Source: Lysobacter lycopersici (GTDB lineage: Bacteria > Pseudomonadota > Gammaproteobacteria > Xanthomonadales > Xanthomonadaceae). From it: 64,000 nucleotides of DNA. This document shows, piece after piece, positions 1-8,978 of this stretch (within the stretch, counting starts at the first letter, position 1; the number at the start of each line of letters is the position of its first letter). The notes beneath the pieces were generated by a model. It worked only from the letters and a program-made list of their open reading frames with translations. It was not told the origin of the DNA and made no database searches. The translations under genes and the position numbers were made by a program. The DNA is taken from assembly GCF_007556775.1 (NCBI RefSeq), contig NZ_CP041742.1, positions 2,060,001 through 2,124,000 of the forward strand, given 5' to 3'.

Positions 1-869
1 TCGGCGGCGACCACGCGCAGGTCGATGCTCATGCCCACGGCCATGAAGAACAGGCCGAGCAACAGGCCCTCGAACGGCTGGATCTGCGATTCCAGTTCGT
101 GCCGGAATTCCGAATCGGCCAGCAATACGCCGGCGAGGAATGCGCCGAGGCCCGCGCTCAGGCCCACCAGCTGCAGCAGCCACGCGCTACCCAGCACCAC
201 CAGCAACGCGGTGGCGGTGAACACTTCGGGCATGCCGGTGCGGGCGATGATCCCGAACAGGTAGCGCAGCAGGAAGCGGCCGCCGAACACCAGCGCGGCG
301 ATGGCGCCCATCGCCTTGGCCACCGCCAGCCAGGTATTGGTTCCGGCATCGGCCGCGTGCGCCAGCAGCGGGATCGCCGCCAGCAACGGGATCGCGGCCA
401 GGTCCTGGAACAGCAGGATCGCGAACGCGAGGCGGCCGTGGTCGCTGTTGAGTTCCTTGCGCTCGGTCAGCAACTGCAGGCCGACCGCGGTCGAGGACAG
501 CGCCAGCCCGACCCCGACCACGATCGCGGTTTGCCAGGCCAGGCCCTGCAGCATCACGAAACCGCCCAGCACCGCGGCGGTCAGCAGCACCTGCAGCCCG
601 CCGGTGCCGAAGATCGGGCGCTTCATCAGCTTCAGCCGCGGCAGCGACAGTTCCAGCCCGATCACGAACAGCATCATCACCACGCCGATCTCGCTGGCGG
701 CGAGCACGCGTTCGGGATCGGCCACGACCTTCAGCGCATGCGGGCCAAGCAGCACGCCGGCGACGAGGTAGCCGAGCACCGCGCCGAGGCCAAAGCGCTT
801 GAACACCGGCACCGCGACCACCGCCGCGAGCAGGAACACCAACGCGAGTTCGAGACCGCCGTCGTGCAT
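1..869 (-). CDS. Kef-type cation:proton antiporter, N-terminal part (cut by window start)
   Basis: Inner-membrane monovalent cation/proton antiporter of the CPA2 (KefB/KefC) family, which exchanges K+ or Na+ for H+. About 289 residues are visible, from MHDGGLELALVFLLAA through many hydrophobic segments. Family-typical stretches are GLELSLPRLK, LALSSTAVGLQLL (the helix with the family Ser/Thr cluster), LFQDLAAIPLL and GLFFMAVGMSIDL. The ATG at 869 is preceded by a clear GGAGG ribosome site. The C-terminal part, including any RCK/TrkA-N regulatory domain, lies outside the window, so KefB, KefC or a plain Na+/H+ exchanger cannot be told apart. It is divergent from the secreted-protein gene at 950. 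Confidence 0.9.
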   Translation of the reverse strand, partial: MHDGGLELALVFLLAAVVAVPVFKRFGLGAVLGYLVAGVLLGPHALKVVADPERVLAASEIGVVMMLFVIGLELSLPRLKLMKRPIFGTGGLQVLLTAAVLGGFVMLQGLAWQTAIVVGVGLALSSTAVGLQLLTERKELNSDHGRLAFAILLFQDLAAIPLLAAIPLLAHAADAGTNTWLAVAKAMGAIAALVFGGRFLLRYLFGIIARTGMPEVFTATALLVVLGSAWLLQLVGLSAGLGAFLAGVLLADSEFRHELESQIQPFEGLLLGLFFMAVGMSIDLRVVAA

Positions 870-949
870 GGGCACCTCCGGGGCCGATGATAGGCCGGTC
901 GCGGCGGATTTCGGCGTTATCGCAGTGGAACGCCCGCGAGGAGAGCGCC

Positions 950-1789
950 ATGTCCATGCTCCGCGCCGCCGCCATGGCGCCGCTCGTCCTGTCGATGGCG
1001 AACGCATTCGCGGCCGGGGGCGGGCATTTCCGGCTGGGCGAAACCCATGTCGACGCGAAGTACGCCATCGCCGTGGTCCGCGACCGCGGCTACGACGACG
1101 GCGCGCAGACCTTCGTGTACCTCGGCGATTTCCCGCTGGACGCAGCCAAGGTCGCGGCCGCGTTCGATCCCGAGGACGAAGTGCGCGCGGAACTCGGCGA
1201 CCGCGCCGGTGGTTACGTGCGCATCTGCATCAGCGCGGACAGTTCCGAATGCGGGATGTTCTACAACCGCAAGCAACCGGACGATTCGTTCAACACCTCC
1301 GGCTACGGCACGTTCGGGCTGGACACGTTCGAGCCGGGCCGCGTCGCCGGCGGTTGGGAATTGAAAGAGCCCGAATCCTTCTTCGACCAGACCTACGATT
1401 TCGACCTGCGCTTCGACGTCGCGGTGACGCCGTTGCCGGGCAAGCCGTTGCCGGCCGATGGCGGCGAGCCGGGAGCCGCATACCGTGCATGGCTCGCCGC
1501 GTTGGCGAAAGGCGATGTCGCGGCGCTGCGCAAGCTCGGCGACAGCGAGCATGCGTACCGCTTCCCCGAGGACGATGCGGCGCAGGTGAAGGAATCGATC
1601 AAGGACCTGCGCGACGGCACGCCGCTGCAGGCCGACATCGCGCGCGGGCTGGTCGATGGCGACAGCGCGGTGCTGTGGGTCGAAGGCACCGACCGCGACG
1701 ACATCCGCCGCCGCGGCCGCGTGCGGATGCTGCGCGAGGAAGGCGCCTGGCGCTTCGCCGAGGACGATCTGGAGAGCGTGGACGATTGA
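950..1789 (+). CDS. Secreted protein of unknown function
   Basis: A 279-residue protein that I do not recognise. The ATG at 950 follows GAGGAGAG and opens a signal peptide (MSMLRAAAMAPLVLSMANAF, likely cleaved after AFA). The mature protein is acidic. It begins with a region containing two Cys (ICISADSSECG) that could form a disulfide. It ends with a stretch from about residue 185 (AYRAWLAALAKGDVAALRKL) that resembles small helical/NTF2-like tails found in secreted proteins of this group. The in-frame ATG at 887 would put 21 charged residues ahead of the signal peptide and is rejected. The stop codon sits inside the leader of the next gene, so the two may be read together. Confidence 0.75.
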   Translation: MSMLRAAAMAPLVLSMANAFAAGGGHFRLGETHVDAKYAIAVVRDRGYDDGAQTFVYLGDFPLDAAKVAAAFDPEDEVRAELGDRAGGYVRICISADSSECGMFYNRKQPDDSFNTSGYGTFGLDTFEPGRVAGGWELKEPESFFDQTYDFDLRFDVAVTPLPGKPLPADGGEPGAAYRAWLAALAKGDVAALRKLGDSEHAYRFPEDDAAQVKESIKDLRDGTPLQADIARGLVDGDSAVLWVEGTDRDDIRRRGRVRMLREEGAWRFAEDDLESVDD

Positions 1790-1832
1790 GCCGCGCTATG
1801 CTCGCGCCGGGTTTCAGGGATGGGGAACGGGG

Positions 1833-2720
1833 ATGAAGGGTTGGGGAATCAGGGCTGCGCTGTTGTTGGCGCTACTAGCGCTCGGTTTTGCAGCCGATGC
1901 GGCCGATCAGGAGCGTCTGCTCCGGATGTCCGAGATGAGCATGCTGGTGAAGGGCACCATCGACATGCGGCCGGATGGCAGCGTCGAAAGTTATGCGCTC
2001 GATGATTCCGGAAAGCTTTCGCCAGCGGTGGCCGGAATGGTCGGCATGCAGGTTTCGCAATGGCGATTCGAGCCGACACTGGTCGACGGCAAACCGGTGC
2101 GAGCACGCACGAAGATGCAGTTGCGCATCGTCGCCAAGCCCGCGGACACACAGAATTTCGACGTGCATATCCAGAGCGCCTACTTCTGGGGCGACAGCGA
2201 AGGCGAGGACGAGCGCATCAGTGTCCGCAAGAAAACCTCGCGGGGCCCCATGGTATCGGCGCTGATGTCGACGGGACTGGACGCGGCGGACCTGTACCTT
2301 GCGCTGAAGATCGGCCCGGATGGCAAGGTGGAGGACGCCATCGTCGAGCAGGTGAATCTGCCCACCCTGTACTCGGACGGGGACATGGCGAGGTTGCGCA
2401 GATTGCTCTCGCAGCCGACGCTGAAGGTGGTGCGTCAGTGGACATTCAATGTCCCGACCAAAGGCGAGCGTGCCGGCCAGCCGTACTGGTCCGGATTCCT
2501 TCCGGTGACCTTCCGGCTCTCGGACCAGAACGGTTCGCCGGCCGAAGCCGGTTATGGGGAATGGCGGGCATACATCCCCGGGCCCTGCACACCCATTCCA
2601 TGGCGCACCCTCGACAAGGGCGGTGACAACAGCCATTGCGGGAACGACGCGGCACCCGAAGGCGTGCTTTCGCTCGACAATTCTGGACCCAAGCTTCTGA
2701 CGCCACTGATGCAAGGCTGA
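1833..2720 (+). CDS. Secreted tandem TonB-C-like protein, paralogue 1 of 3
   Basis: A 295-residue protein with an N-terminal signal peptide (MKGWGIRAALLLALLALGFA, then ADAAD). Two regions look like TonB C-terminal folds. The first is at about 38-98 (GTIDMRPDGSVES, then WRFEP and VDGKPV). The second is at about 150-215 (ALKIGPDGKVEDAIVEQVNL, then VRQWTFNVP). Both follow the Gly-x-Val, Trp-x-Phe-x-Pro, Asp-Gly-Lys-Pro-Val pattern. There is no proline-rich spacer, so it is not a classical energy transducer; a periplasmic role is inferred only from the signal peptide. The C-terminus GPKLLTPLMQG is shared with the next two genes. Start chosen at the signal peptide Met after GGAACGGGG. Confidence 0.75.
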   Translation: MKGWGIRAALLLALLALGFAADAADQERLLRMSEMSMLVKGTIDMRPDGSVESYALDDSGKLSPAVAGMVGMQVSQWRFEPTLVDGKPVRARTKMQLRIVAKPADTQNFDVHIQSAYFWGDSEGEDERISVRKKTSRGPMVSALMSTGLDAADLYLALKIGPDGKVEDAIVEQVNLPTLYSDGDMARLRRLLSQPTLKVVRQWTFNVPTKGERAGQPYWSGFLPVTFRLSDQNGSPAEAGYGEWRAYIPGPCTPIPWRTLDKGGDNSHCGNDAAPEGVLSLDNSGPKLLTPLMQG

Positions 2721-2786
2721 TTACGGAACACGCGGGTGATCGAGCCGCGCTATGCTCGCGCCGCACTTCAAGGACGGGAGGCGGGA

Positions 2787-3680
2787 ATGAAGGCTTGGGG
2801 AACCATGATCGTGGTCGCATCGGCCCTGCTCGCCGTCGCCTTCATCGCCGGCGCAGCCGACACGCAGCCGAAACGCGAGCAGGCCCAATTCAGCATTTTG
2901 CTCAAGGGCACGGTCGACATCGATGCCGACGGAAGCGTCGATCACTATTCGATCGAAGGAATGAACAAGCTGGCGCCCAGCATCGCCGGAATGCTCGACA
3001 AACAGGTGATGCAATGGAAATTCGAACCGGTACTGGCCGACGGAAAGCCGGTCGCTGCGCAAACCTACATATCGATGCGGTTGCTGGCGACCCCGAACGG
3101 CGACGGCAACTACGCCGCCGGCATCCAGAGCGTCTGGTTTTCGGGTGGTGGAAAGAACGGTCGACCCGATGTCGAGAGCGGCAACCGGTTTGGCATTCGA
3201 CAAAAAGCGGCCTTGCGGTATCCGAAGGAGGCCATCGATTCCGGCATGGCGGGTACCGTGTATGCCGCCCTGAAGATCGGCCCCGACGGCTTGGTCATGG
3301 ACGCGATGGTGGAGCAAGTGAACCTCACCATTTCTGGCACGGACGTGGAGATGGCAAAGGCACGCAGGATTCTCGGAAACAATACGCTGGCATCGCTGCG
3401 CAAGTGGATCTTCGACGTCCCGACTCAGGGCGATCAAGCCGGAAAACCGTACTGGATCGGGATTCTTCCGGTGCATTACGGAATCGCCGGCACTGAGGCA
3501 CGCGCGAAATACGGCGAGTGGGAAAAATACATCCCGGGCCCGCACACCGAAGTCCCATGGGCAGACCCGGATGGCGGGCCGAGGCAAGTCAATGCCGGGG
3601 GCGTCGATGCATTGCCGGCCGGCGAGCTCACGCTCGATAGCTCCGGCCCCAGGCTGCTGACGCCGTTGACGCAGGGGTGA
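2787..3680 (+). CDS. Secreted tandem TonB-C-like protein, paralogue 2 of 3
   Basis: A 297-residue paralogue of the preceding gene with the same plan: signal peptide (MKAWGTMIVVASALLAVAFI, AGAAD), a first TonB-C-like region (GTVDIDADGSVDHYSIEGM, WKFEPVLADGKPV), a second (ALKIGPDGLVMDAMVEQVNL, LRKWIFDVP), the tract KYIPGPHTEVPW, and the terminal motif GPRLLTPLTQG. The gene starts at an ATG after GGGAGGCGGG. The 22 bases at 2742-2763 repeat those at 1788-1809, and 21 bases around 2758-2778 recur before the third gene, so the duplication unit included the leader. Function unknown; the ancestor could be a TonB-related or outer-membrane-associated periplasmic protein. Confidence 0.75.
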   Translation: MKAWGTMIVVASALLAVAFIAGAADTQPKREQAQFSILLKGTVDIDADGSVDHYSIEGMNKLAPSIAGMLDKQVMQWKFEPVLADGKPVAAQTYISMRLLATPNGDGNYAAGIQSVWFSGGGKNGRPDVESGNRFGIRQKAALRYPKEAIDSGMAGTVYAALKIGPDGLVMDAMVEQVNLTISGTDVEMAKARRILGNNTLASLRKWIFDVPTQGDQAGKPYWIGILPVHYGIAGTEARAKYGEWEKYIPGPHTEVPWADPDGGPRQVNAGGVDALPAGELTLDSSGPRLLTPLTQG

Positions 3681-3729
3681 TCATGGAACGAGCGTGCGAT
3701 TGCGCCGCACTTCAAGGACGGGGACGAGG

Positions 3730-4599
3730 ATGACGGCTTTTGGAATCAGGGTCGCAGCTGCGGTCGCGTTGCTGGCGGTCTTTTTCGCGGTGGATGCAAG
3801 CAGTCCGCAGGCGCTGCGAAAGCAGATGGAACTCAGCATGGTGGTGACCGGGTTGATCGACATCGACGCGGATGGCCGGGTCGCGCACTACGCGCTCGAC
3901 AAGCCCGAAAAACTCCCATCGGAGATCGTGCAACTGGTCTCGATGAAACTCCCGAACTGGAAATTTGCAACAAAGACGATCGACGGGAAACCGGTCGGCG
4001 CCCATGCGAAGGTGGCATTGCGCTTCGTGGCCAGCCCGAAGGGCGGTGGCGACTATGACATCGGCATCCGCACTGCGAGCTTCTTCGATGACGCCGACAA
4101 GGAAAACAGGATCAGCGTCGGGAAGCGGACGTCCATCGGCACGCTGGTGACGGCATTGATGATGTCCGGTGCGACGGGCGACGTCTACATCGCGCTGAAG
4201 ATCGGGCCGGATGGCAGGGTCATGGATGGAATCGTCGAACAAGTGAACCTGACCGCGACCGGCACCGATGCGCAGATGGCGCATGCGCGCAAGCTGCTTG
4301 GCGAAAGATCGTTGGCAGTCCTGCGCGATTGGACCTTCATCGTGCCGGCGAGTGGCGAAGGGGCGAGCAAGCCCTACTGGTCGGGAGTCATGCCTTTGGT
4401 CTTCCGGATGAGAAATGGCCAACCCGAGGACGGGAATTACGGCAAGTGGCATGCCTATCTGCCCGGACCGCGCGCGAACATTCCATGGCGGAACCCGGAG
4501 GACGAAAAGAACGCGGGCGGAATCGATGCACTACCCGCCGGTCTGTTCTCCCTGGATGGCGTTGGCCCAAAGCTTCTGACGCCACTGATGCAAGGCTGA
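3730..4599 (+). CDS. Secreted tandem TonB-C-like protein, paralogue 3 of 3
   Basis: A 289-residue third member of the array. The signal peptide is MTAFGIRVAAAVALLAVFFA. It is followed by the same two TonB-C-like regions (GLIDIDADGRVAHYALD with WKFATKTIDGKPVG; ALKIGPDGRVMDGIVEQVNL with LRDWTFIVP), the tract YLPGPRANIPW and the shared end GPKLLTPLMQG. The start at 3730 follows GACGAGG; the upstream in-frame ATG at 3694 would add a charged leader and is not used. A strong hairpin follows 14 bases after the stop and probably ends the array transcript. Confidence 0.75.
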   Translation: MTAFGIRVAAAVALLAVFFAVDASSPQALRKQMELSMVVTGLIDIDADGRVAHYALDKPEKLPSEIVQLVSMKLPNWKFATKTIDGKPVGAHAKVALRFVASPKGGGDYDIGIRTASFFDDADKENRISVGKRTSIGTLVTALMMSGATGDVYIALKIGPDGRVMDGIVEQVNLTATGTDAQMAHARKLLGERSLAVLRDWTFIVPASGEGASKPYWSGVMPLVFRMRNGQPEDGNYGKWHAYLPGPRANIPWRNPEDEKNAGGIDALPAGLFSLDGVGPKLLTPLMQG

Positions 4600-4613
4600 T
4601 CGCCGCAACAAAA

Positions 4614-4638
4614 AACGCCCCGCATCGCGGGGCGTTTT
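4614..4638. terminator. Bidirectional intrinsic terminator between the paralogue array and rho
   Basis: A perfect 10-bp stem AACGCCCCGC / GCGGGGCGTT (4614-4623 and 4627-4636) with a 3-base loop ATC. It is flanked by A and T runs on the two sides, so it can work for both convergent genes. Confidence 0.9.
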
Positions 4639-4659
4639 CTTCTAGCTTCGCGCGAAGAC

Positions 4660-6345
4660 TCAACGCTTCATCGAAGCGAAGAACTCGTCGTTGGACTTGG
4701 TGCTCTTCATCTTGTCGAGCAGGAATTCCATCGCCGCGATCTCGTCCATCGGATGCAGCAGCTTGCGCAGGATCCAGATCTTCTGCAGCAGGTCCGGTTC
4801 GATCAGCAGATCCTCGCGGCGGGTGCCGGAGAGGTTCACGCCGATCGCCGGATACACGCGCTTCTCGGTGATGCGGCGGTCCAGGTGCACTTCGGAATTG
4901 CCGGTGCCCTTGAACTCTTCGTAGATCACCTTGTCCATCGCGCTGCCGGTATCGACCAGCGCAGTTGCAATAATGGTGAGCGAACCGCCTTCCTCGACAT
5001 TGCGCGCGGCGCCGAAGAAGCGCTTCGGCCGGTGCATCGCGTTGGAGTCCACGCCGCCGGTCAGTACCTTGCCGCTGGACGGGACGACGTTGTTGTAGGC
5101 GCGGGCGAGGCGGGTGATCGAATCGAGCAGGATCACCACGTCGCGCTTGTGCTCGACCAGGCGCTTGGCGCGCTCGATCACCATCTCGGCGACCTGCACG
5201 TGGCGCGCGGCGGGTTCGTCGAACGTGGACGAAATCACCTCGCCGCGCACGGTGCGCTGCATTTCGGTCACTTCTTCCGGGCGCTCGTCGATCAGCAGCA
5301 CGATCAGGTGCACGTCGGGGTGGTTGTAGGTGATCGCGCTGGCGATCTGCTGCAGCATCATCGTCTTGCCGGCCTTGGGCGGCGAAACGATCAGCGCGCG
5401 CTGGCCCTTGCCTTGCGGCGCCATCAAATCGAGGATGCGGCCGGCGATGTCCTCGGTGGATCCGTCGCCGCGCTCGAGCTTGAAGCGCTTGCGCGGGAAC
5501 AGCGGGGTCAGGTTCTCGAACAGCGCCTTGTTCTTCGAGGCTTCCAGCGGCTCGCCGTTGATGGTGTCGACGATGTTCAGCGCGAAATAGCGTTCGCCAT
5601 CCTTGGGCCAGCGGATTCGGCCGGAGATGTGGTCGCCGGTGCGCAGGTTGAAGCGGCGGATCTGCGAGGGCGAGATGTAGGTGTCGTCCGGGCCGGCGAG
5701 GTAGCTGGCCTCGGCGCTGCGCAGGAAGCCGAAGCCGTCCGGCAGGATTTCCAGCACGCCATCGGCGGCGACGCCTTCGCCGTGGCGGGTCAGCACCTTG
5801 AGGATGCCGAAGATGATGTCCTGCTTGCGCGCGCGGGCGACGCCTTCGCTGATCTGCAACTGCTCGGCGATGTCGATCAGTTTCGGCGCGGGCATGCGCT
5901 TGAGGTCGCCCAGCGAATAGGTCGGGAAGCCTTCGGGTACCTGCGGGTGCGGGCGCGGCACGAAGCCTTCGCCGTTGCCGCCGCCGCTGTCGTCCTGCGG
6001 CAGGCCGTTCTGGTAGCGCTCGCGCTGGCGGTCGCGCCGGTTGCGGAAACGGTCGCGGCGGTTGTTGCCGCCTTGCTGGTTCTGGTTGTTGAAGCGCTGG
6101 CCGTCCTGCTGGCCGCCGCGCGATTCGAAGCCGCCTTCGGAAGGCGCGTCGTTCGACTGCGGCGCCGGCGCGCTGGCCTCTGGCGGCGGCGCGGGGGATG
6201 CCGGTTCAGCGGCGGCGGGGGGCGGTGGCGGGGTGGCGGGCGCGGCAGACAAACCGCCATCCGGCGGTTGGGAGCTTGCAGCTTCGGGTCGGGCCTTCGG
6301 CGGACGGCCGCGGCGCTTCGGGGTGGTTTCGGTATCGTCGGACAA
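4660..6345 (-). CDS. rho: Transcription termination factor Rho
   Basis: Hexameric RNA-dependent ATPase that ends transcription at rut sites. The protein is 561 residues against about 419 in E. coli. The extra length is an N-terminal basic/Pro-Ala segment followed by a low-complexity Gln/Asn/Gly/Arg tract (residues about 70-130, with [20 protein letters not shown]), as is usual in Xanthomonadaceae. After it come the SAP-like start ([20 protein letters not shown]), the cold-shock RNA-binding motif [12 protein letters not shown] (about 198-209), Walker A PPKAGKT (about 322-328) and Walker [15 protein letters not shown]. The N-tail may drive condensation or RNA binding; that is inference. It lies downstream of trxA on the same strand, as in E. 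coli. Confidence 0.97.
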   Translation of the reverse strand: MSDDTETTPKRRGRPPKARPEAASSQPPDGGLSAAPATPPPPPAAAEPASPAPPPEASAPAPQSNDAPSEGGFESRGGQQDGQRFNNQNQQGGNNRRDRFRNRRDRQRERYQNGLPQDDSGGGNGEGFVPRPHPQVPEGFPTYSLGDLKRMPAPKLIDIAEQLQISEGVARARKQDIIFGILKVLTRHGEGVAADGVLEILPDGFGFLRSAEASYLAGPDDTYISPSQIRRFNLRTGDHISGRIRWPKDGERYFALNIVDTINGEPLEASKNKALFENLTPLFPRKRFKLERGDGSTEDIAGRILDLMAPQGKGQRALIVSPPKAGKTMMLQQIASAITYNHPDVHLIVLLIDERPEEVTEMQRTVRGEVISSTFDEPAARHVQVAEMVIERAKRLVEHKRDVVILLDSITRLARAYNNVVPSSGKVLTGGVDSNAMHRPKRFFGAARNVEEGGSLTIIATALVDTGSAMDKVIYEEFKGTGNSEVHLDRRITEKRVYPAIGVNLSGTRREDLLIEPDLLQKIWILRKLLHPMDEIAAMEFLLDKMKSTKSNDEFFASMKR

Positions 6346-6520
6346 GCGGGAAAACCTCGCAGTGGCGAGCGCTCGCGTTGCGCGAGCATCGGGAAACGTC
6401 CTCAGGACGTCGGGAAAGGTCTGGAAGAGGAGGTGCGGCGGCGGGGCGTGCCCAATCTGGCGCCGAAACGTGGGGGAAAACTAGCACTGGCGCGCCGTGG
6501 CGCGCAAGCGGCGTTGCCGA

Positions 6521-6593
6521 TGGGAGCGCCCTTCGGGGCGCGATTGTTCAGCCGGATCGCTTGCCGCAGGTCGCGCCCCCAGGGTCGCTCCTG
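6521..6593. repeat. GGGAGCGC-type palindromic intergenic repeat between trxA and rho
   Basis: A 73-base element beginning GGGAGCGCCC...GGGGCGCGA and ending AGGTCGCGCCCCCAGGGTCGCTCC. It is an imperfect copy of the better-preserved palindrome at 42717-42789 (outer arms GGAGCGC/GCGCTCC, inner arms GGCGCGA/TCGCGCC). The 267-base trxA-rho interval holds nothing else that I recognise apart from the rho leader. Confidence 0.7.
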
Positions 6594-6612
6594 CAGCGCA
6601 GGCGCAGGGGAT

Positions 6613-6972
6613 TCAGCGGGACAGGCCGGTCAAGGCGTCTTTCTGGTCAAGCGCCTTCTCGATCATCTGCCCGAGCTGGGCCTTGCCCACCGCCCCGATC
6701 TGGGTGCCGTGGACCTGGCCGTCCTTGAATACCAGCAGCATCGGGATCGAGCGCACGTGGTACTTGATCGCGGTCGCCTGGTTCTGGTCGACGTCGACCT
6801 TCACGATCTTGGCCTTGCCGGCGTAGGCCGCGGCCAGTTCGTCCAGCGCCGGCGCGATCATCTTGCACGGGCCGCACCACGGCGCCCAGAAATCGACCAG
6901 CACCGGCTCGCTGGACTGCAGCACGGCGGCATCGAAATCGGCGTCGGTGGCGTGGATGACCTTGTCGCTCAC
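6613..6972 (-). CDS. trxA: Thioredoxin
   Basis: Cytoplasmic dithiol-disulfide reductase, recycled by thioredoxin reductase. At 119 residues it has family length plus a short C-terminal tail (KDALTGLSR). The active site WCGPC is at residues 32-36 after VLVDFWAP, and the cis-proline loop is SIPMLLVFKDG. The start is GTG at 6972 (VSDKVIHATD), seven bases after AGGAGA; reading further upstream gives only non-homologous sequence. It is divergent from rhlB with a 219-base shared promoter region and lies upstream of rho, the same arrangement as in enterobacteria. Confidence 0.96.
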   Translation of the reverse strand: MSDKVIHATDADFDAAVLQSSEPVLVDFWAPWCGPCKMIAPALDELAAAYAGKAKIVKVDVDQNQATAIKYHVRSIPMLLVFKDGQVHGTQIGAVGKAQLGQMIEKALDQKDALTGLSR

Positions 6973-7191
6973 GGAGTTCTCCTGCGGAAACGTTGGACTG
7001 GCGGGCAGTGGCCCGGCAGCAGGGAATAAGGGGAATGTTAAACTTGGGGAGTCCAGCGCGGCATTCAAGTCGCGTTGTCGTGCCGGGAACGACCAGCCCC
7101 GGACCTTCCCGGCAGTCTGCGTGGCTGCCTCCCATTCATACAAGCATGCATGCGCATGCGCGCCCTCGTGGCGCCCCGAGGCCAAGCACCC

Positions 7192-8877
7192 GTGTCCGAC
7201 AAACCCCTGACCGATATCAGTTTTTCCTCCTTCGACCTGCATCCCGCGTTGCTCGCGGGGCTCGAAGCCGCCGGTTTCAACCGCTGCACTCCGATCCAGG
7301 CCCTGACCCTGCCGCTGGCGCTCGCCGGCCGCGACGTCGCCGGCCAGGCCCAGACCGGCACCGGCAAGACCCTGGCGTTCCTGATCACCGTCATCAACCG
7401 GTTGCTGACCAGGCCGGCGCTGGCCGATCGCAAGCCCGAGGACCCGCGCGCGCTGATCCTCGCGCCGACCCGCGAGCTGGCGATCCAGATCCACAAGGAC
7501 GCGGTGAAGTTCGCCTCCGACCTCGGCCTCAAGTTCGCGCTCGTGTACGGCGGCGTCGACTACGACAAGCAGCGCGCGCAGCTGCAGGCCGGCGCCGACG
7601 TGATCATCGCCACCCCCGGCCGCCTGATCGACTACGTCAAGCAGCACAAGGTCGTGTCGCTGCACGCCTGCGAGGTCTGCGTGCTCGACGAGGCCGACCG
7701 CATGTTCGACCTCGGCTTCATCAAGGACATCCGCTTCCTGCTGCGGCGCATGCCGATCCGCACCGAACGACAGACCCTGCTGTTCAGCGCGACGCTGTCG
7801 CACCGCGTGCTCGAGCTCGCCTACGAGCACATGAACGAGCCCGAGAAGCTGGTGGTCGAAGCCGAGACCGTCACTGCCGCACGCGTGCGCCAGAAGGTCT
7901 ATTACCCGGCCGACGAAGAGAAGATCCCGTTGCTGCTCGGCCTGCTCTCGCGCAGCGAGGGCGCGCGCACGATGGTGTTCGTCAACACCAAGGCGTTCGT
8001 CGAACGCGTGGCGCGCGCGCTGGAGAAGGCCGGCTACCGGGTCGGCGTGCTCAGCGGCGACGTGCCGCAGAAGAAGCGCGAGTCGCTGCTGAAGAAGTTC
8101 CAGGCCGGCCAGCTGGAGCTGCTGGTCGCCACCGACGTCGCCGCGCGCGGCCTGCATATCGATGGCGTGTCGCACGTCTACAACTACGACCTGCCGTTCG
8201 ACGCCGAGGATTACGTGCACCGCATCGGCCGCACCGCGCGCCTGGGTGCCGAGGGCGATGCGATCAGCTTCGCCTGCGAGCGCTACGGCATGTCGTTGCC
8301 GGACATCGAGGCCTACATCGACCAGAAGATCCCGGGCGAGCACGTCACTCCGGAAATGCTGGTCGCAGTGCCGCGCGCGCCGCGGCCGCAGGTCGAGGCG
8401 GTGGCCGAGGATGGCGAAAGCATCGGCGAGATCTTCAGGGAAGTGCGCGAGGCCCGCGCCGCCGAGGACGCCAAGCGCGGCGGCCGCAGTGGCGGTCGTG
8501 GCGAACGTTCCGGTGGACGCGGCGGACGTAGCGGCGAACGTCGTCCTTCGACGGGCTCGGGACAAGCCGCCGGTGATCGCGATGGCGAGAACCGTGGGCC
8601 GCGCCCGCCGCGCAAGCCCCGGCCCGAGGCACCGGCAACGGCCGCCGCCGAAACCCCGGCCCAGGCGCAACTCCCGCTCGCCGACGGCGAACAACGCCCA
8701 CCGCGCAAGCGCCGTCGTCGTCGCGGCGGACGCCGCGTGGAAGGCGCCGCGCCGCAATCGGGCGCTACTGCTGCCGCGCCGCCGGCGACGCCTGCCGCCG
8801 CGCAGCCTTCGCTGCTGACGCGCATCGGCCGCGGGCTGAAGTCGCTGGTGACGCGTTCGCCCAGCAAACAGCACTGA
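7192..8877 (+). CDS. rhlB: DEAD-box ATP-dependent RNA helicase RhlB
   Basis: RNA helicase of the RNA degradosome. At 561 residues it is longer than E. coli RhlB because of a basic Arg/Gly and Ala/Pro C-terminal tail. Seen: Q-motif region FNRCTPIQ, motif [21 protein letters not shown] box [13 protein letters not shown] in [25 protein letters not shown], and [10 protein letters not shown]. The GTG at 7192 ([18 protein letters not shown]) follows GAGG and matches the family start; an upstream ATG at 7075 would add unrelated residues. A dispersed repeat is read in frame at residues about 451-459 (RPSTGSGQA), inside the disordered tail. Confidence 0.95.
   Translation: MSDKPLTDISFSSFDLHPALLAGLEAAGFNRCTPIQALTLPLALAGRDVAGQAQTGTGKTLAFLITVINRLLTRPALADRKPEDPRALILAPTRELAIQIHKDAVKFASDLGLKFALVYGGVDYDKQRAQLQAGADVIIATPGRLIDYVKQHKVVSLHACEVCVLDEADRMFDLGFIKDIRFLLRRMPIRTERQTLLFSATLSHRVLELAYEHMNEPEKLVVEAETVTAARVRQKVYYPADEEKIPLLLGLLSRSEGARTMVFVNTKAFVERVARALEKAGYRVGVLSGDVPQKKRESLLKKFQAGQLELLVATDVAARGLHIDGVSHVYNYDLPFDAEDYVHRIGRTARLGAEGDAISFACERYGMSLPDIEAYIDQKIPGEHVTPEMLVAVPRAPRPQVEAVAEDGESIGEIFREVREARAAEDAKRGGRSGGRGERSGGRGGRSGERRPSTGSGQAAGDRDGENRGPRPPRKPRPEAPATAAAETPAQAQLPLADGEQRPPRKRRRRRGGRRVEGAAPQSGATAAAPPATPAAAQPSLLTRIGRGLKSLVTRSPSKQH
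8543..8567. repeat. CCTTCGAC-type dispersed repeat, in frame inside rhlB
   Basis: The 25 bases GTCCTTCGACGGGCTCGG + GACAAGC match the copy in the MATE gene at 21570-21594 at all but a few positions. Translations of this repeat ([16 protein letters not shown]) are characteristic of a dispersed element seen in many proteobacterial genomes. Here it replaces or extends the disordered RhlB tail without breaking the frame. Confidence 0.75.
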
Positions 8878-8978
8878 CAACCCGCCCACGCGCCTGCTGT
8901 GCTCGGCGGGATGCTGGCCGCCGTCGGCGCCGCGGGCGATACTGCGCCTCAACGCCACGGAGAGGTCGCGTCGTCGCC

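Noticed and set aside
4753-7029. A 758-codon open frame opposite rho and trxA
   Set aside because: Crosses two real genes and the rho-trxA spacer and has no recognisable domain; a GC-bias artefact.
8543-8567. Remnant of an insertion sequence in rhlB
   Set aside because: Too short, no terminal repeats or target duplication, and the same core occurs in the MATE gene; it fits a short dispersed repeat.
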